Made by a program: the position numbers and the translations under genes. Shown here in pieces: positions 22,239 through 30,488 of a DNA stretch of 64,000 nucleotides (position 1 is its first letter; each line of letters opens with the position of its first letter). The DNA comes from Bradyrhizobium sp. LTSP849 (lineage in GTDB: Bacteria > Pseudomonadota > Alphaproteobacteria > Rhizobiales > Xanthobacteraceae). The stretch lies in contig NZ_JYMR01000026.1 in assembly GCF_000938255.1 (NCBI RefSeq), positions 53,923 through 117,922 of the forward strand, written 5' to 3'. The notes under the pieces were generated by a model. The model had not been told where the DNA came from. It saw only the letters and a list, made by a program, of their open reading frames with translations, and made no database searches.

Positions 22239-22898
22239 TTACCAATTGCTTCGCACGACGCTGAGCATTTCTTCTCTCGGCCCCAACGGATCTTGCACCT
22301 GCTGCTTGGTTGATCGTCCAAATGTGCAGGCAAGCGCGATCGGGCTCGTCGCGCCATGCAATTTCCAGTGCGCCGCGACCAGATGTCCTCCGAGAGTGCA
22401 GACGTCATCGATCAGTATGATTGGGCCCTGCGGTTGCGCCATGACTTTGTAGGCTGCTTCGATGATCTTCGGATCGCGCGGGCCACCTTCGTGCGACTTC
22501 TGCTGCGGTTGGCTGAAAACCAGCGCGGGCTGAACCGTGTATCGGCCGCCGCTATTGTTGGCGATCTGGCTAGCCAGCGTCAGCGTGTTGAAGCCCGGTG
22601 TGGCTGGATCCACGACATGCGAATTCGGTATCGGGACGAGGGTTGCCGGGGCATCGTGATGACGTAGGATTGTCCTTGCCAATGCGATCGGGATGCGATC
22701 GACGAACTCACCGACATTGTCTTGGGTGAACCTCCGAAGCACGCCCGCCACCTCTACGTCAAAATACCCCTTGAGAGGCTTTTGCTTTAGCGCGCGGACC
22801 ATGTTCATCGATCGGTAGTCGGAGTCTCGCCATTGGACCCCGATATCGGTGAGGTACGAACAGATGCTGATGAGCTTAAGAGCGCTCAATTGCGTCAA
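22239..22898 (-). CDS. phosphoribosyltransferase-domain protein (ShosT-like)
   Basis: A 219-residue protein with a type I phosphoribosyltransferase core. The PRPP-binding motif is at about 160-173 (IILIDDVCTLGGHL), preceded by strands ATLVPIPNSHVVDP and a helical linker. It starts with TTG and overlaps the DprA-like gene by 23 bases, so the two are translationally linked. A PRTase plus a DprA-like protein is the makeup of the ShosTA toxin-antitoxin defence system, in which the PRTase is the toxin. Here it is the last gene of a four-gene operon. Assignment as ShosT is by domain pairing only. Confidence 0.78.
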   Translation of the reverse strand: MTQLSALKLISICSYLTDIGVQWRDSDYRSMNMVRALKQKPLKGYFDVEVAGVLRRFTQDNVGEFVDRIPIALARTILRHHDAPATLVPIPNSHVVDPATPGFNTLTLASQIANNSGGRYTVQPALVFSQPQQKSHEGGPRDPKIIEAAYKVMAQPQGPIILIDDVCTLGGHLVAAHWKLHGATSPIALACTFGRSTKQQVQDPLGPREEMLSVVRSNW

Positions 22899-23628
22899 CG
22901 ATATCGGAGCTGGTCGACAACACTGCGACTTTCGGCTGTCCCAAAAAACGGGCTGGCCATGTGAGTGATCGATCGTCGACCACCGACTTCGCGATGAACA
23001 GCCAGCGTCCTAGCCGCACGCACTCCGCAGCCTGGTGCAGCGTGCCGGACGTGTCCGATGCCTCAATGATTGCTGTGGCATCGCTCACCGCGGCCATGAC
23101 GCGGTTGCGTGTAGGAAAATTCGATCGGAAGACACGTTCGCCGATCTGGAACGGTGTCATGAGAAGGTGACGGCCATAGATCTGCTGCTGCAGATCAGCA
23201 TTCTCGGCCGGATAAGCCTTGTCTAGCGGCGTGCCTATCACGGCCGCGACCCGGCCTCCGTTTGCCATAGCGCTGGATAGCGCGGCCGTGTCCACGCCCT
23301 TTGCGAGTCCGCTGACGACCGTCACGCCGGCTTTGACAAGGTCCCGCGCGAGTTGCGAGGCTCGACGCCGACCAGGCTCAGAAACCTCGCGGGTGCCAAC
23401 GATTGAGACCGTCGGCGCGTCCAGAATGTCGAGATCGCCCGCATAGAAAACCTTGGCCTCCCGGCGCGGGGAGGCATCTTTCAAAAAGTCGAGCTGACGC
23501 TCATCAAGAGCACCACGGCCAATCCGAGTGAGAAGATCTGGTAGCGAGTGGCTGTTGACGTCAGACGGAGCCGCGTAATTGCTGCGGCGTCTCGAGTCCT
23601 CTGTTCTGGCACTTGCCGGCGATGGCAT
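22876..23628 (-). CDS. DprA-like (SLOG/Rossmann) protein (ShosA-like)
   Basis: A 250-residue protein with the DprA/SMF Rossmann domain: SIVGTRE at about 75-81, VVSGLAKGVDTAA at 104-116, IGTPLDKAYPAEN and FPTRNRVMAAVSDATAIIEA at 171-190. The standard competence DprA carries extra SAM and winged-helix domains, and these are absent. DprA proper loads RecA on single-stranded DNA; short versions paired with a phosphoribosyltransferase act as the antitoxin part of ShosTA. It ends inside the PRTase gene and starts 12 bases after the XRE/ImmA gene. Confidence 0.82.
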   Translation of the reverse strand: MPSPASARTEDSRRRSNYAAPSDVNSHSLPDLLTRIGRGALDERQLDFLKDASPRREAKVFYAGDLDILDAPTVSIVGTREVSEPGRRRASQLARDLVKAGVTVVSGLAKGVDTAALSSAMANGGRVAAVIGTPLDKAYPAENADLQQQIYGRHLLMTPFQIGERVFRSNFPTRNRVMAAVSDATAIIEASDTSGTLHQAAECVRLGRWLFIAKSVVDDRSLTWPARFLGQPKVAVLSTSSDIVDAIERS

Positions 23629-23640
23629 CGGGAAAATCCC

Positions 23641-24819
23641 TCAGCGAGCTGATGGAAACTTGATCACGTCTGATCGATCGAGTCGAGGGCGCAACTGGAT
23701 GATGTCAGCACCTTTCGACGTGAACCAATCTGGCTCTAAAGCGCAAAGTTCCTCCAGGTCCGCCCCTGTAACCGCGAACTCATTCCCGAGCAGGTCGTCT
23801 CTCGAGCGGGTACCCTCTTCCACCAGTGATGTGATCGCCTTCGCTAAAAGACGCGGATTATCAACTCCGAAGTGATCGTCCAAAGGCTCACCTTTGTTCC
23901 AGCCCCGTGCGCTATAGTACTTGTAGAGCTGCGTGCTTGTATCCTGGTCAATCAGATCCAGATCAGAGCAACGCTTAATCATCGCTTTCACCGAAACGCG
24001 CCAACGCTCCTTCAACGCCACAAAGCCGCTGAGGGTTTTATGTCGAACCTCGAGTGCGAAGGTTGTTGATGGCATCAGAAATGCGCTAGCGAGCCGAAAG
24101 GCCTGCTCTTCGATCAGCTTGAAGTCTCGCTCAAAGTCATCTTGCGTCAGGCTCCTATGAAGAATGGCGTGGGCCATCTCATGGGCCGCGTCCATCTGAG
24201 ATCGGAAAAACGACTGCTTGTCTTTCGCGAGAAGAACGTACGGACGATGGTCAACTTCGGACCAACTGCAAAGTCCATCCAGTCGCGCAGAACCTGCAAC
24301 ATCGCGCGCCACGACGAAACCTTTGGCCTCCAGCAGCGAGATCATGCTCGTCACCGGCCCGTCGCCCACTTTCCAGTGCCGCCGCAAATCTAATGCAATC
24401 CGCTCGATGTCATCGGTTCTGAGAACCGAATACTCGTCACCGGCAAGAAGATCCGGAACGTCAAAAGTCGGAAAGTCGAAATAGTGCTGCAGCGCCAGGG
24501 AGACGTCCTGAACCCATCGAAGGCGCGCGCGCTCTCTCGCTTGGAGAGGCCGTTCGACATTTCGGCGAGCTCTAAAAAAGAACGCGCCGTCGCCGTGCTC
24601 GGGCATGGGACGAAGGAAGAAACCTCGGCGAACATTCAGCTGCTGCGCCAGCGCGTCTACCGCCTCTGGCTCAGGAGTGGCTTCTCCACTTTCCCATCTC
24701 GAAACTGAGGCTTGAGGCTTGCCGATCAAGTTTGCAAGGCCGACCTGAGTGCCAATGCCTCGAGCCTCGCGAGCTTGCACCAGCCGTTGAGCAACAAAGC
24801 CTGGGGTACCAGTACGCAT
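23641..24819 (-). CDS. XRE helix-turn-helix plus ImmA/IrrE metallopeptidase
   Basis: A 392-residue protein. Residues ~10-65 are an XRE DNA-binding domain (LANLIGKPQASVSRWESGEA), and the middle carries the zinc peptidase motif HEMAH at 213-217 with a third ligand Glu238 (EEQAFRLASAFLMP). Such fusions are repressors or antitoxins that are cleaved, or that cleave partners, when DNA damage or phage signals arrive; RosmerTA and ImmA/ImmR are examples. GGAGGGATTCG before ATG gives a strong start. In this operon it probably senses infection or controls expression of the DprA/PRTase pair. Confidence 0.88.
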   Translation of the reverse strand: MRTGTPGFVAQRLVQAREARGIGTQVGLANLIGKPQASVSRWESGEATPEPEAVDALAQQLNVRRGFFLRPMPEHGDGAFFFRARRNVERPLQARERARLRWVQDVSLALQHYFDFPTFDVPDLLAGDEYSVLRTDDIERIALDLRRHWKVGDGPVTSMISLLEAKGFVVARDVAGSARLDGLCSWSEVDHRPYVLLAKDKQSFFRSQMDAAHEMAHAILHRSLTQDDFERDFKLIEEQAFRLASAFLMPSTTFALEVRHKTLSGFVALKERWRVSVKAMIKRCSDLDLIDQDTSTQLYKYYSARGWNKGEPLDDHFGVDNPRLLAKAITSLVEEGTRSRDDLLGNEFAVTGADLEELCALEPDWFTSKGADIIQLRPRLDRSDVIKFPSAR

Positions 24820-24870
24820 CGAATCCCTCCGGGCCCCCTGCGGGGCAGAGGGCCTTCTTTTAGTTCGTAA

Positions 24871-25557
24871 CTATTTTTTTGAAACGGGTTTCACGTCTGA
24901 AGAACCTTCCGCGCTCTCTTCCGGCGGGACGTATCGCCCAGCTCGCTTCTTCGACAGCAGTTGCGGCTCCTCGACCGGAGTCGGCGCCGGCACGTATCGC
25001 GACATGAAGGTCTCAAGAGGCTCGTCGAAAAGATAGCGATCATACCGATCGTCAACGACGGCAACGTTGATGCTTCCAATGCCGTCAACGGCGGCGGCAT
25101 TGGGCGTGACCACAAGAAACACTGCGATCGGTGCAACACCGTCATCGATCACAAGTTCCGGCCGAAAAAAGTCGCGGCAGAACGCGCCGTTGATCTGCTC
25201 GACCAGCCGCTTTCTTGTCTTGTTTTGAGCCGGCAGGCCCGAGGAGCTGGCCAGCGTGGCTCGCACGACGACGGCTCGATTAATGCGGGCGAATGCTTGG
25301 TAGAGGTAGAGCTCAGAACCCTCAAGCGCGCCGGCCTCTTCAGCCGGAAAACCCGAGGCGCGACTCGCGTCGACGATGCCCTGCTCGATCAATGCCGTGC
25401 GAATTTGGCCGCGCACACGGGGCCCACTCCGCTTTCCAACGGCCAGTGTCCCGGTCACGTCCTTCGCCAAGCGACCGGCAGCGCGGACGCGCTCCTCGAA
25501 TTCCAAAAGGAACTGCTGAGGAAGGGCATCGCTCAGCATCTTGCCAAAATCGAGCAT
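24871..25557 (-). CDS. unknown first gene of the DprA/PRTase operon
   Basis: A 228-residue soluble protein not recognised by family. Residues ~10-90 are helical (QQFLLEFEERVRAAGRLAKD, RVRGQIRTALIEQGIVDASR), ~90-170 mixed with strands (RAVVVRATLASSSG, IAVFLVVTPNAAAV, SINVAVVDDRYDRY), and the last 45 residues a Pro/Glu/Lys-rich tail. It lies 51 bases upstream of the XRE-ImmA/IrrE gene and closest to the tRNA junction. By position it could be a sensor, or the RmrT-like partner of the metallopeptidase. Confidence 0.6.
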   Translation of the reverse strand: MLDFGKMLSDALPQQFLLEFEERVRAAGRLAKDVTGTLAVGKRSGPRVRGQIRTALIEQGIVDASRASGFPAEEAGALEGSELYLYQAFARINRAVVVRATLASSSGLPAQNKTRKRLVEQINGAFCRDFFRPELVIDDGVAPIAVFLVVTPNAAAVDGIGSINVAVVDDRYDRYLFDEPLETFMSRYVPAPTPVEEPQLLSKKRAGRYVPPEESAEGSSDVKPVSKK

Positions 25558-25704
25558 TCGTCACTCTCGCGAAAAATCCACAATAAAGGATTAATGGTCG
25601 ATTCTTATACACTTTGCAACAGGCGCGCGTCATGGGCTTGGTTGTGGGCTGAACCAAGCACTGCGCTATAATTTCTATTATTTTCAATTGCTTACGCGCA
25701 TTTC

Positions 25705-25718
25705 TGGCGGAGAGAGTG
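25705..25718. repeat. tRNA-end att site (copy 3)
   Basis: The 3' end of the tRNA-Ser gene (TGGCGGAGAGAGTG on the plus strand, the encoded CCA included) is the reference copy of the repeat at 2022 and 6907. Integration here leaves the tRNA gene intact. Confidence 0.82.
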
Positions 25719-25794
25719 GGATTCGAACCCACGGTACGGTTTCCCGCACACACGCTTTCCAAGCGTGCGCCTTAAGCCACTCGGCCATCTCTCC
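25705..25794 (-). tRNA. tRNA-Ser(GGA)
   Basis: Read on the minus strand it starts GGAGAGATGGCCGAGTGG and ends in ...TCTCTCCGCCA with CCA encoded. The anticodon loop TTGGAAA (anticodon GGA) sits on stem CACGC/GCGTG, the long variable arm GTGCGGGAAACCGTAC is class II, and the T-loop TTCGAAT is on stem GTGGG/CCCAC. It reads UCC/UCU serine codons. Its 3' end is the integration site of the elements to its left. Confidence 0.95.
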
Positions 25795-25989
25795 GGAGCG
25801 CCCTCTCTTGAAGGGACGCCGGTGATTTTGCAAGAGATCGCGGGGAAATCGGGTGAATTTTCCGCAAGATATTGTATTTTATGGAGAATATCGAACGTCG
25901 CGCGCGTCCGGAATCTCCCTGCAGGCTGAACCAAAGGCCAGCCTGCCGCGACGGTTCACTGGAGGCCAGCAAACACACCCGGGGACGCC

Positions 25990-26331
25990 ATGACCATCCG
26001 CAAGACTATCGCCGCGCTAAGCATGATTTCGGCCCTTGGCGCCGCCTTCGCTGGGCCTGCCGCCGCCCAAGTCTGCACACGCCAAGGGGTCGATGTGAGC
26101 TGCGACGACGGACGGCGCGGGGTGCTGTCGGGCGATGCCATCCTCTGGCCGGACGGGACGCGCTCCAGCACCACGCCGCATCAGAGCGTGATCATCGGCA
26201 ACAAGTCTTCGGTGCATGTCGGGCCGGGCGTGTTCGTCGGCCAGGGCAACGGCATGGTGCCGCTGGATGATCCCAACGCGCCGAACAAGCGGCGCTGCGC
26301 GATCCTGGACGGCGTGTCATATTGTTATTGA
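25990..26331 (+). CDS. small secreted protein
   Basis: A 113-residue protein with a clear Sec signal peptide (TIRKTIAALSMISALGAAFA, cleavage near AAA-QV). The mature part is small, with four cysteines that may pair (VCTRQGVDVSCDDG and RRCAILDGVSYCY) and a beta-rich centre (KSSVHVGPGVFVGQGNGMVP). GGGGACGCC precedes the ATG. I recall such proteins in Bradyrhizobium but no function. Confidence 0.7.
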   Translation: MTIRKTIAALSMISALGAAFAGPAAAQVCTRQGVDVSCDDGRRGVLSGDAILWPDGTRSSTTPHQSVIIGNKSSVHVGPGVFVGQGNGMVPLDDPNAPNKRRCAILDGVSYCY

Positions 26332-26339
26332 GGCGCTCG

Positions 26340-26377
26340 CCCTCACCTCGCCCCGTAACAACGAGGCGAGGTGAGGG
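26340..26377. terminator. convergent terminator between the small secreted protein and otsA
   Basis: CCCTCACCTCGCC and GGCGAGGTGAGGG are perfect 13-base arms around a 12-base loop. It lies between two convergent genes and can serve both strands. Confidence 0.65.
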
Positions 26378-26380
26378 AAG

Positions 26381-27844
26381 CTAAATCAACCGCACACCCG
26401 AGATCGCCGACTTCAGCCAGCGCAGCGCTTGCGGCGGCTGGGCGGCGAGCGGCGCGACCGCGGCCTTTTCGGTGCGGCACTTCTCGAGCTCGGCGACGAA
26501 ATCAGCGGCCCATTGCTGGATGGTGTGGCCGCGCAGCGTCTTCATCATCGCTTCCCAGCGCATCTTGCGCTCAATGAGCGGCATCGCGGCTGCGATCGCG
26601 ATTGCGCGGCCCATGCCGTCGATGTCGTGCGGATTGACGAGCAGCGCGGTGTCGAGCTCGTTGGCGGCGCCTGCGAATTTCGACAGCACCAGCACGCCGG
26701 GATCGGCCGGATTTTGGGCGGCGACATACTCCTTGGCGACGAGGTTCATGCCGTCATGCAGCGGCGTCACCACGCCGACCTGCGCGGTGCGGTAGAGGCC
26801 TGCGAGCACGGCCTGGCTAAAGCCCTTGTTGAGATAGCGGATCGGCGTCCAGTCAACCTCGCCGTGACGGCCGTTGACGTCGCTGACGAGCCGGGCGACG
26901 TCGTTCTGGAGATTGCCGTAGGCCTCGATTCCGCCGCGCGAAGGGTTCGCGATCTGCAACAGCGAGATGCTGCGCAAGAACTGCGGCTGGGTGGTCCAGA
27001 GCCGGTCGAACGCGCTGATGCGGTTGACGAGGCCCTTGGAGTAGTCGAGCCGATCGACACCGATCGCGAGCCGCTCGCCGTTGAGGCTACGGCGCAGCCG
27101 CGATACGTCGGGATGCGAGACCGACTTCGCGGCATAGGCGGCGAACTTCTCCGCATCGATACCGATCGGAAACACTTCGCAGCGCGTGCTGCCGTGCTGG
27201 GAGACGACGACCCCATCCTCGATCGTGAGGCCGAGCTCGCCGCAGGCATAGCCGAGGAAATTCTGGCAATCCTCGTCGGTCTGGAAACCGAGCAGATCGT
27301 AGGCCAGCATCGCCGTGATCAGCTCGCGATGGTTGGGCACGCCCTGCATCACCGCAGCCACGGGCCAGGGCGTATGCAGGAAGAAGCCGATCGGATCATC
27401 GACACCGAGGTCGCGCAGCTCCGCACCGAGAGCAAGGAAATGATAGTCCTGCACCCAGAACGCGGTCTTGTCTTTTCGGAAGCGCATCAAGGCGCGCGCC
27501 ATGAAGGCGTTGACTTCGCGATAACTGACATAGTCGTCTTGAGAGACGCGGATCAGGTCGCTGCGCGAATGCAGCGCCGGCCACAGTGCCGAATTGGCAA
27601 AACCTTCGTAATAGCCGCCGTAATGCGCGGCCGGCAGATCCAGCGTCGCAATCGCCCCCGAGCCGAGCGCTTCGATCTCGGCAAACGGCTCCTTCTGGTG
27701 GCCGTCCCGCACACGGCCGGACGACCCCACCCAAATAGCACCCGAGTTTTCTACCACGGGAAGCAGCGCCGCAGCCAAGCCGCCCGTCATGGGCTCGTTG
27801 GGTTTGCCGCGCGCGACGCGATTTGAAACGACGACTAAGTTCAC
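26381..27844 (-). CDS. otsA: trehalose-6-phosphate synthase
   Basis: A 487-residue GT20 glucosyltransferase that joins UDP-glucose (or a related donor) and glucose-6-phosphate to trehalose-6-phosphate. Family marks are present: SNRVARGKPNEPMTGGLA, WVQDYHFLALG, FFLHTPWPVAAVMQGVP, LLGFQTDEDCQNFL, DRLDYSKGLVNR and GVVTPLHDGMNLVAKEYVAAQ. The GTG at 27844 is chosen because AGGAGGGG lies seven bases upstream; an in-frame ATG 21 bases earlier overlaps that site. An EcfG-type promoter sits 34 bases ahead, consistent with osmo- and desiccation-stress control. otsB follows upstream on the same strand after a 240-base gap. Confidence 0.96.
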   Translation of the reverse strand: MNLVVVSNRVARGKPNEPMTGGLAAALLPVVENSGAIWVGSSGRVRDGHQKEPFAEIEALGSGAIATLDLPAAHYGGYYEGFANSALWPALHSRSDLIRVSQDDYVSYREVNAFMARALMRFRKDKTAFWVQDYHFLALGAELRDLGVDDPIGFFLHTPWPVAAVMQGVPNHRELITAMLAYDLLGFQTDEDCQNFLGYACGELGLTIEDGVVVSQHGSTRCEVFPIGIDAEKFAAYAAKSVSHPDVSRLRRSLNGERLAIGVDRLDYSKGLVNRISAFDRLWTTQPQFLRSISLLQIANPSRGGIEAYGNLQNDVARLVSDVNGRHGEVDWTPIRYLNKGFSQAVLAGLYRTAQVGVVTPLHDGMNLVAKEYVAAQNPADPGVLVLSKFAGAANELDTALLVNPHDIDGMGRAIAIAAAMPLIERKMRWEAMMKTLRGHTIQQWAADFVAELEKCRTEKAAVAPLAAQPPQALRWLKSAISGVRLI

Positions 27845-27877
27845 AGGTCGTCCCCTCCTGTTCATTCCACCCTGTTT

Positions 27878-27902
27878 AACTGATGTTCATCAATATGGTT
27901 CC
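27878..27902 (-). promoter_or_regulatory. EcfG-type promoter of otsA
   Basis: On the minus strand GGAAC (27902-27898) is followed by 16 bases and AGTT (27881-27878). This fits the alphaproteobacterial general stress promoter GGAAC-N16/17-cGTT. The start codon is about 34 bases downstream. Confidence 0.65.
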
Positions 27903-28084
27903 TGATCATCGTTTCAACGAATTGAAACCAAAATCGGGCGCGTGCGTTGGAACCGGTTGCGCTGACGGAACCCGGAAATTTCGTTGCAAAGACAGTTTTT
28001 GCGGCTTCATTGCGCAGCATCAATTGCACGCGCGATGGAACTGCGCGAGCGACATTACGTCTGACGTGTGGCGCTGCCTTGCTT

Positions 28085-28897
28085 TTACCGCGGATCGAGC
28101 AGACGTGCGAGGAACGCACGCACGTCGCTTGGGGCATCGAAGTGACCGTTGACGCCCATGGCGCGGCGGCCGACCGAGAAAGAGAGGCCGTTCATGTCGG
28201 GCATGATCGCGAACACGGTTTCGTCGGTGACGTCGTCGCCGATGAAGATCGGGCGGCGTCCCCTAAACGGCTCGTGCTTCATCAATTCGCGCACACCGGT
28301 CGCTTTGGTGAAGCCGGAATGCTTGATCTCGCAGACGAACTTGCCGGGCAACACCTCGATCGGTGCGGTGGGAAGATCGGCGCGGATCAGCGAGACGGCT
28401 TCGTAAATCGCCTTCTCCGCGTGTGGCGCGAGGCGATAATGCAGCGCCAGCGAATAGCCCTTGTCTTCGAGCAGAATGCCTGGGCTGAGCTTCGCGATCG
28501 CGGCCAGCCGCCGCTTCAGCTCCTTGTCCATCGGCGGCGCGTGCACGTCGTCAGCTTCATTGCCGACCGACAAACGCATCTCCGCGCCATGACCGGCGAC
28601 AGCGCGAAATACGTCCGGCGCAAAGATCAAATCGATGTCGTTGAGCGAACGACCGCTGACCATGGCCAGCGCGCCCGACGTAAGCTGCGCCAGGCGGTTG
28701 AGCGTGTCCGACAGGCCCGGCGGCACCCAGACTTCGCGTGGCGTCGGCATCAATTCGAGGAGCGTGCCGTCGATATCGAGCAGGATCGCAGTCTCGTTCA
28801 GATGCGGCACGAGCGCATGCGGCACCGGCACCGAGTCGGGCGCTTCATCATCAGGCATGGCGCGCTTCTGATCCAATTCAGCGAGTTCCGATTTCAT
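28085..28897 (-). CDS. otsB: trehalose-6-phosphate phosphatase
   Basis: A 270-residue HAD-family phosphatase converting trehalose-6-phosphate to trehalose. HAD motif I is ILLDIDGTLLE (nucleophile Asp at about 41), motif II MVSGRSLNDID, with the cap region around EMRLSVGNEADD, and motifs III and IV KATGVRELM and FIGDDVTDE. It starts three bases before the MFS gene's end in transcription order (stop at 28901, ATG at 28897), so it is cotranscribed with the transporter from the promoter at 30489-30513. otsA has its own promoter. Confidence 0.94.
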   Translation of the reverse strand: MKSELAELDQKRAMPDDEAPDSVPVPHALVPHLNETAILLDIDGTLLELMPTPREVWVPPGLSDTLNRLAQLTSGALAMVSGRSLNDIDLIFAPDVFRAVAGHGAEMRLSVGNEADDVHAPPMDKELKRRLAAIAKLSPGILLEDKGYSLALHYRLAPHAEKAIYEAVSLIRADLPTAPIEVLPGKFVCEIKHSGFTKATGVRELMKHEPFRGRRPIFIGDDVTDETVFAIMPDMNGLSFSVGRRAMGVNGHFDAPSDVRAFLARLLDPR

Positions 28898-28900
28898 AGT

Positions 28901-30388
28901 CTACTCCATAAAGGCAAGCGGCCGCGCGATTTGTTCGAGCGATTTGCGCTCCGCAGAGATTGCGTAACGCCACGCCACGATCGCGGCCACGATCATCAAC
29001 GCGGCCCCCAACAGATAGCCGGCGAACACGCTGCTGCGTGATCCCGTGTCGATCAGCGCGCCGAACAGCGCCGGCCCGGCAACGCCGCCGATGCCGGTGC
29101 CGACCGCGTAGAACACCGCGATCGCCAGCGCGCGGATCTCCAGCGGAAAGGTCTCGCTGACGGTGAGATAAGCCGCGCTCGCGGCGGGCGAGGCAAAGAA
29201 GAAGATCACCATCCAGGCGATGGTCTGCCCTTGCGCGCTGAGCGCGCCGATCGAGAACAGATAGCCGGAAACCGCGAGCAATACACCCGACACGCCATAG
29301 GTGAACACGATCATGGTGCGGCGGCCGAGCGTGTCGAACAGACGGCCGAGCAGCAGGGGTCCCAGGAAGTTTCCTGCGGCGAACGGCAGGAGGTACCAGC
29401 CGACATGATCGGCGCTGATCCCGTAGAAATCGGTCAGCACCAGCGCGAAGGTGAAGAAGATCGCGTTGTAGAAGAAGGCCTGTGCGACCATCAGCACGAG
29501 CCCGACCACCGCGCGCTGGCGATAGGTGAAGAACAACGTATGCACGACTTCGCGGATCGGGGTGTGATCGCGCATCTTCAGGCGTATTGTCGCGAAGCGT
29601 CCATCGCTTGCATCCTGGTCGTGTCCGATCACCGAGCGCTCGATGTCGTCGACGATGGCGTGAGCCTGATCGGGCTGGCCGTGGATCATCAGCCAGCGCG
29701 GACTCTCGGGGATCCACATCCGCATCAACAGCACGACGAGGCCGATGCTCGCACCGATGAGATAGGCGAGGCGCCAGCCGAGATCGGGGCCGATCACCGC
29801 GGGGTCAAGCAGAACGATGGCGGCGACCGCGCCCATCGCAGCCCCGATCCAGAAACTGCCGTTGACGACGAGATCGGTCCATCCGCGATAACGCGCCGGC
29901 ACCAATTCCTGGATGGTCGAATTGATCGCGGTGTATTCGCCGCCGATCCCGGCGCCGGTGAGAAATCGAAACAGTGCATAGCTCGCGACATTCCAGGACA
30001 GCGCGGTTGCGGCGGTCGCGGTGAGGTAAAGCGCGAGCGTGATGAAGAACAGTTTTTTGCGGCCGATGCGGTCGGTCAGCCAGCCGAAGCCAAGCGCGCC
30101 GAGCACTGCTCCCGCGAGGTAGGCGGAGTTGGCGATGCCGAGATCGAGATTGGAGAAGCGCAGCATCGGACTCTGCTTCAGCGCACCGGAGAGCGCGCCG
30201 GCGAGCGTCACCTCGAGACCGTCGAGGATCCAGGTGATGCCGAGCGCGAGCACGACGCGGGTGTGGAAGCCGCTCCACGGCAACGCGTCGAGCCGCGCAG
30301 GAATGCTGGTCTCGATGATTCGATCGGTCGCGGCTGCCACCGAGACCGAGGATCCATAGTTCAGCGCTGAGCTTTGCTGCAATTCCAT
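28901..30388 (-). CDS. MFS transporter cotranscribed with otsB
   Basis: About 495 residues with 12 predicted spans and MFS signatures: GFGWLTDRIGRKK between spans 2 and 3, GAGIGGEYTAINSTIQELVP in span 4, ESPRWL after span 6 and GRLFDTLGRR after span 8. The pattern resembles the sugar/metabolite MFS group. The start at 30388 (MELQQSS) or 30418 is likely; the longer frame to 30571 is excluded because an EcfG-type promoter lies at 30489-30513 inside it. The link to otsB suggests export or uptake of trehalose or another compatible solute; the substrate is not shown. Confidence 0.85.
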   Translation of the reverse strand: MELQQSSALNYGSSVSVAAATDRIIETSIPARLDALPWSGFHTRVVLALGITWILDGLEVTLAGALSGALKQSPMLRFSNLDLGIANSAYLAGAVLGALGFGWLTDRIGRKKLFFITLALYLTATAATALSWNVASYALFRFLTGAGIGGEYTAINSTIQELVPARYRGWTDLVVNGSFWIGAAMGAVAAIVLLDPAVIGPDLGWRLAYLIGASIGLVVLLMRMWIPESPRWLMIHGQPDQAHAIVDDIERSVIGHDQDASDGRFATIRLKMRDHTPIREVVHTLFFTYRQRAVVGLVLMVAQAFFYNAIFFTFALVLTDFYGISADHVGWYLLPFAAGNFLGPLLLGRLFDTLGRRTMIVFTYGVSGVLLAVSGYLFSIGALSAQGQTIAWMVIFFFASPAASAAYLTVSETFPLEIRALAIAVFYAVGTGIGGVAGPALFGALIDTGSRSSVFAGYLLGAALMIVAAIVAWRYAISAERKSLEQIARPLAFME

Positions 30389-30488
30389 CGCGTCGTTGTG
30401 TCTGACCAATACGATCATCCCGGATTCGCAGGATGGACTGGGGTCGATCCGATCATGGGGGTGCGGCATTCCGCCTGCCACCTGCGAC

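Larger units (their letters stand above)
6907..25718. mobile_element. integrative phage-derived element in tRNA-Ser (18.8 kb)
   Basis: It is bounded by direct repeats of the tRNA-Ser 3' end, with a P4-type integrase at the end distal to the tRNA. It carries small DNA-binding genes, a replication-initiator-like gene, scaffold-like and tail genes, cargo genes and a putative defence operon beside the tRNA. No terminase, portal, major capsid, tail sheath or tube gene is present. The size and partial morphogenesis set fit a phage satellite or a decayed prophage; sequence alone does not decide. Confidence 0.75.

Noticed and set aside
26429..27826. A 465-codon plus-strand frame opposite otsA
   Set aside because: It has no motif and lies opposite a fully recognisable trehalose-phosphate synthase.
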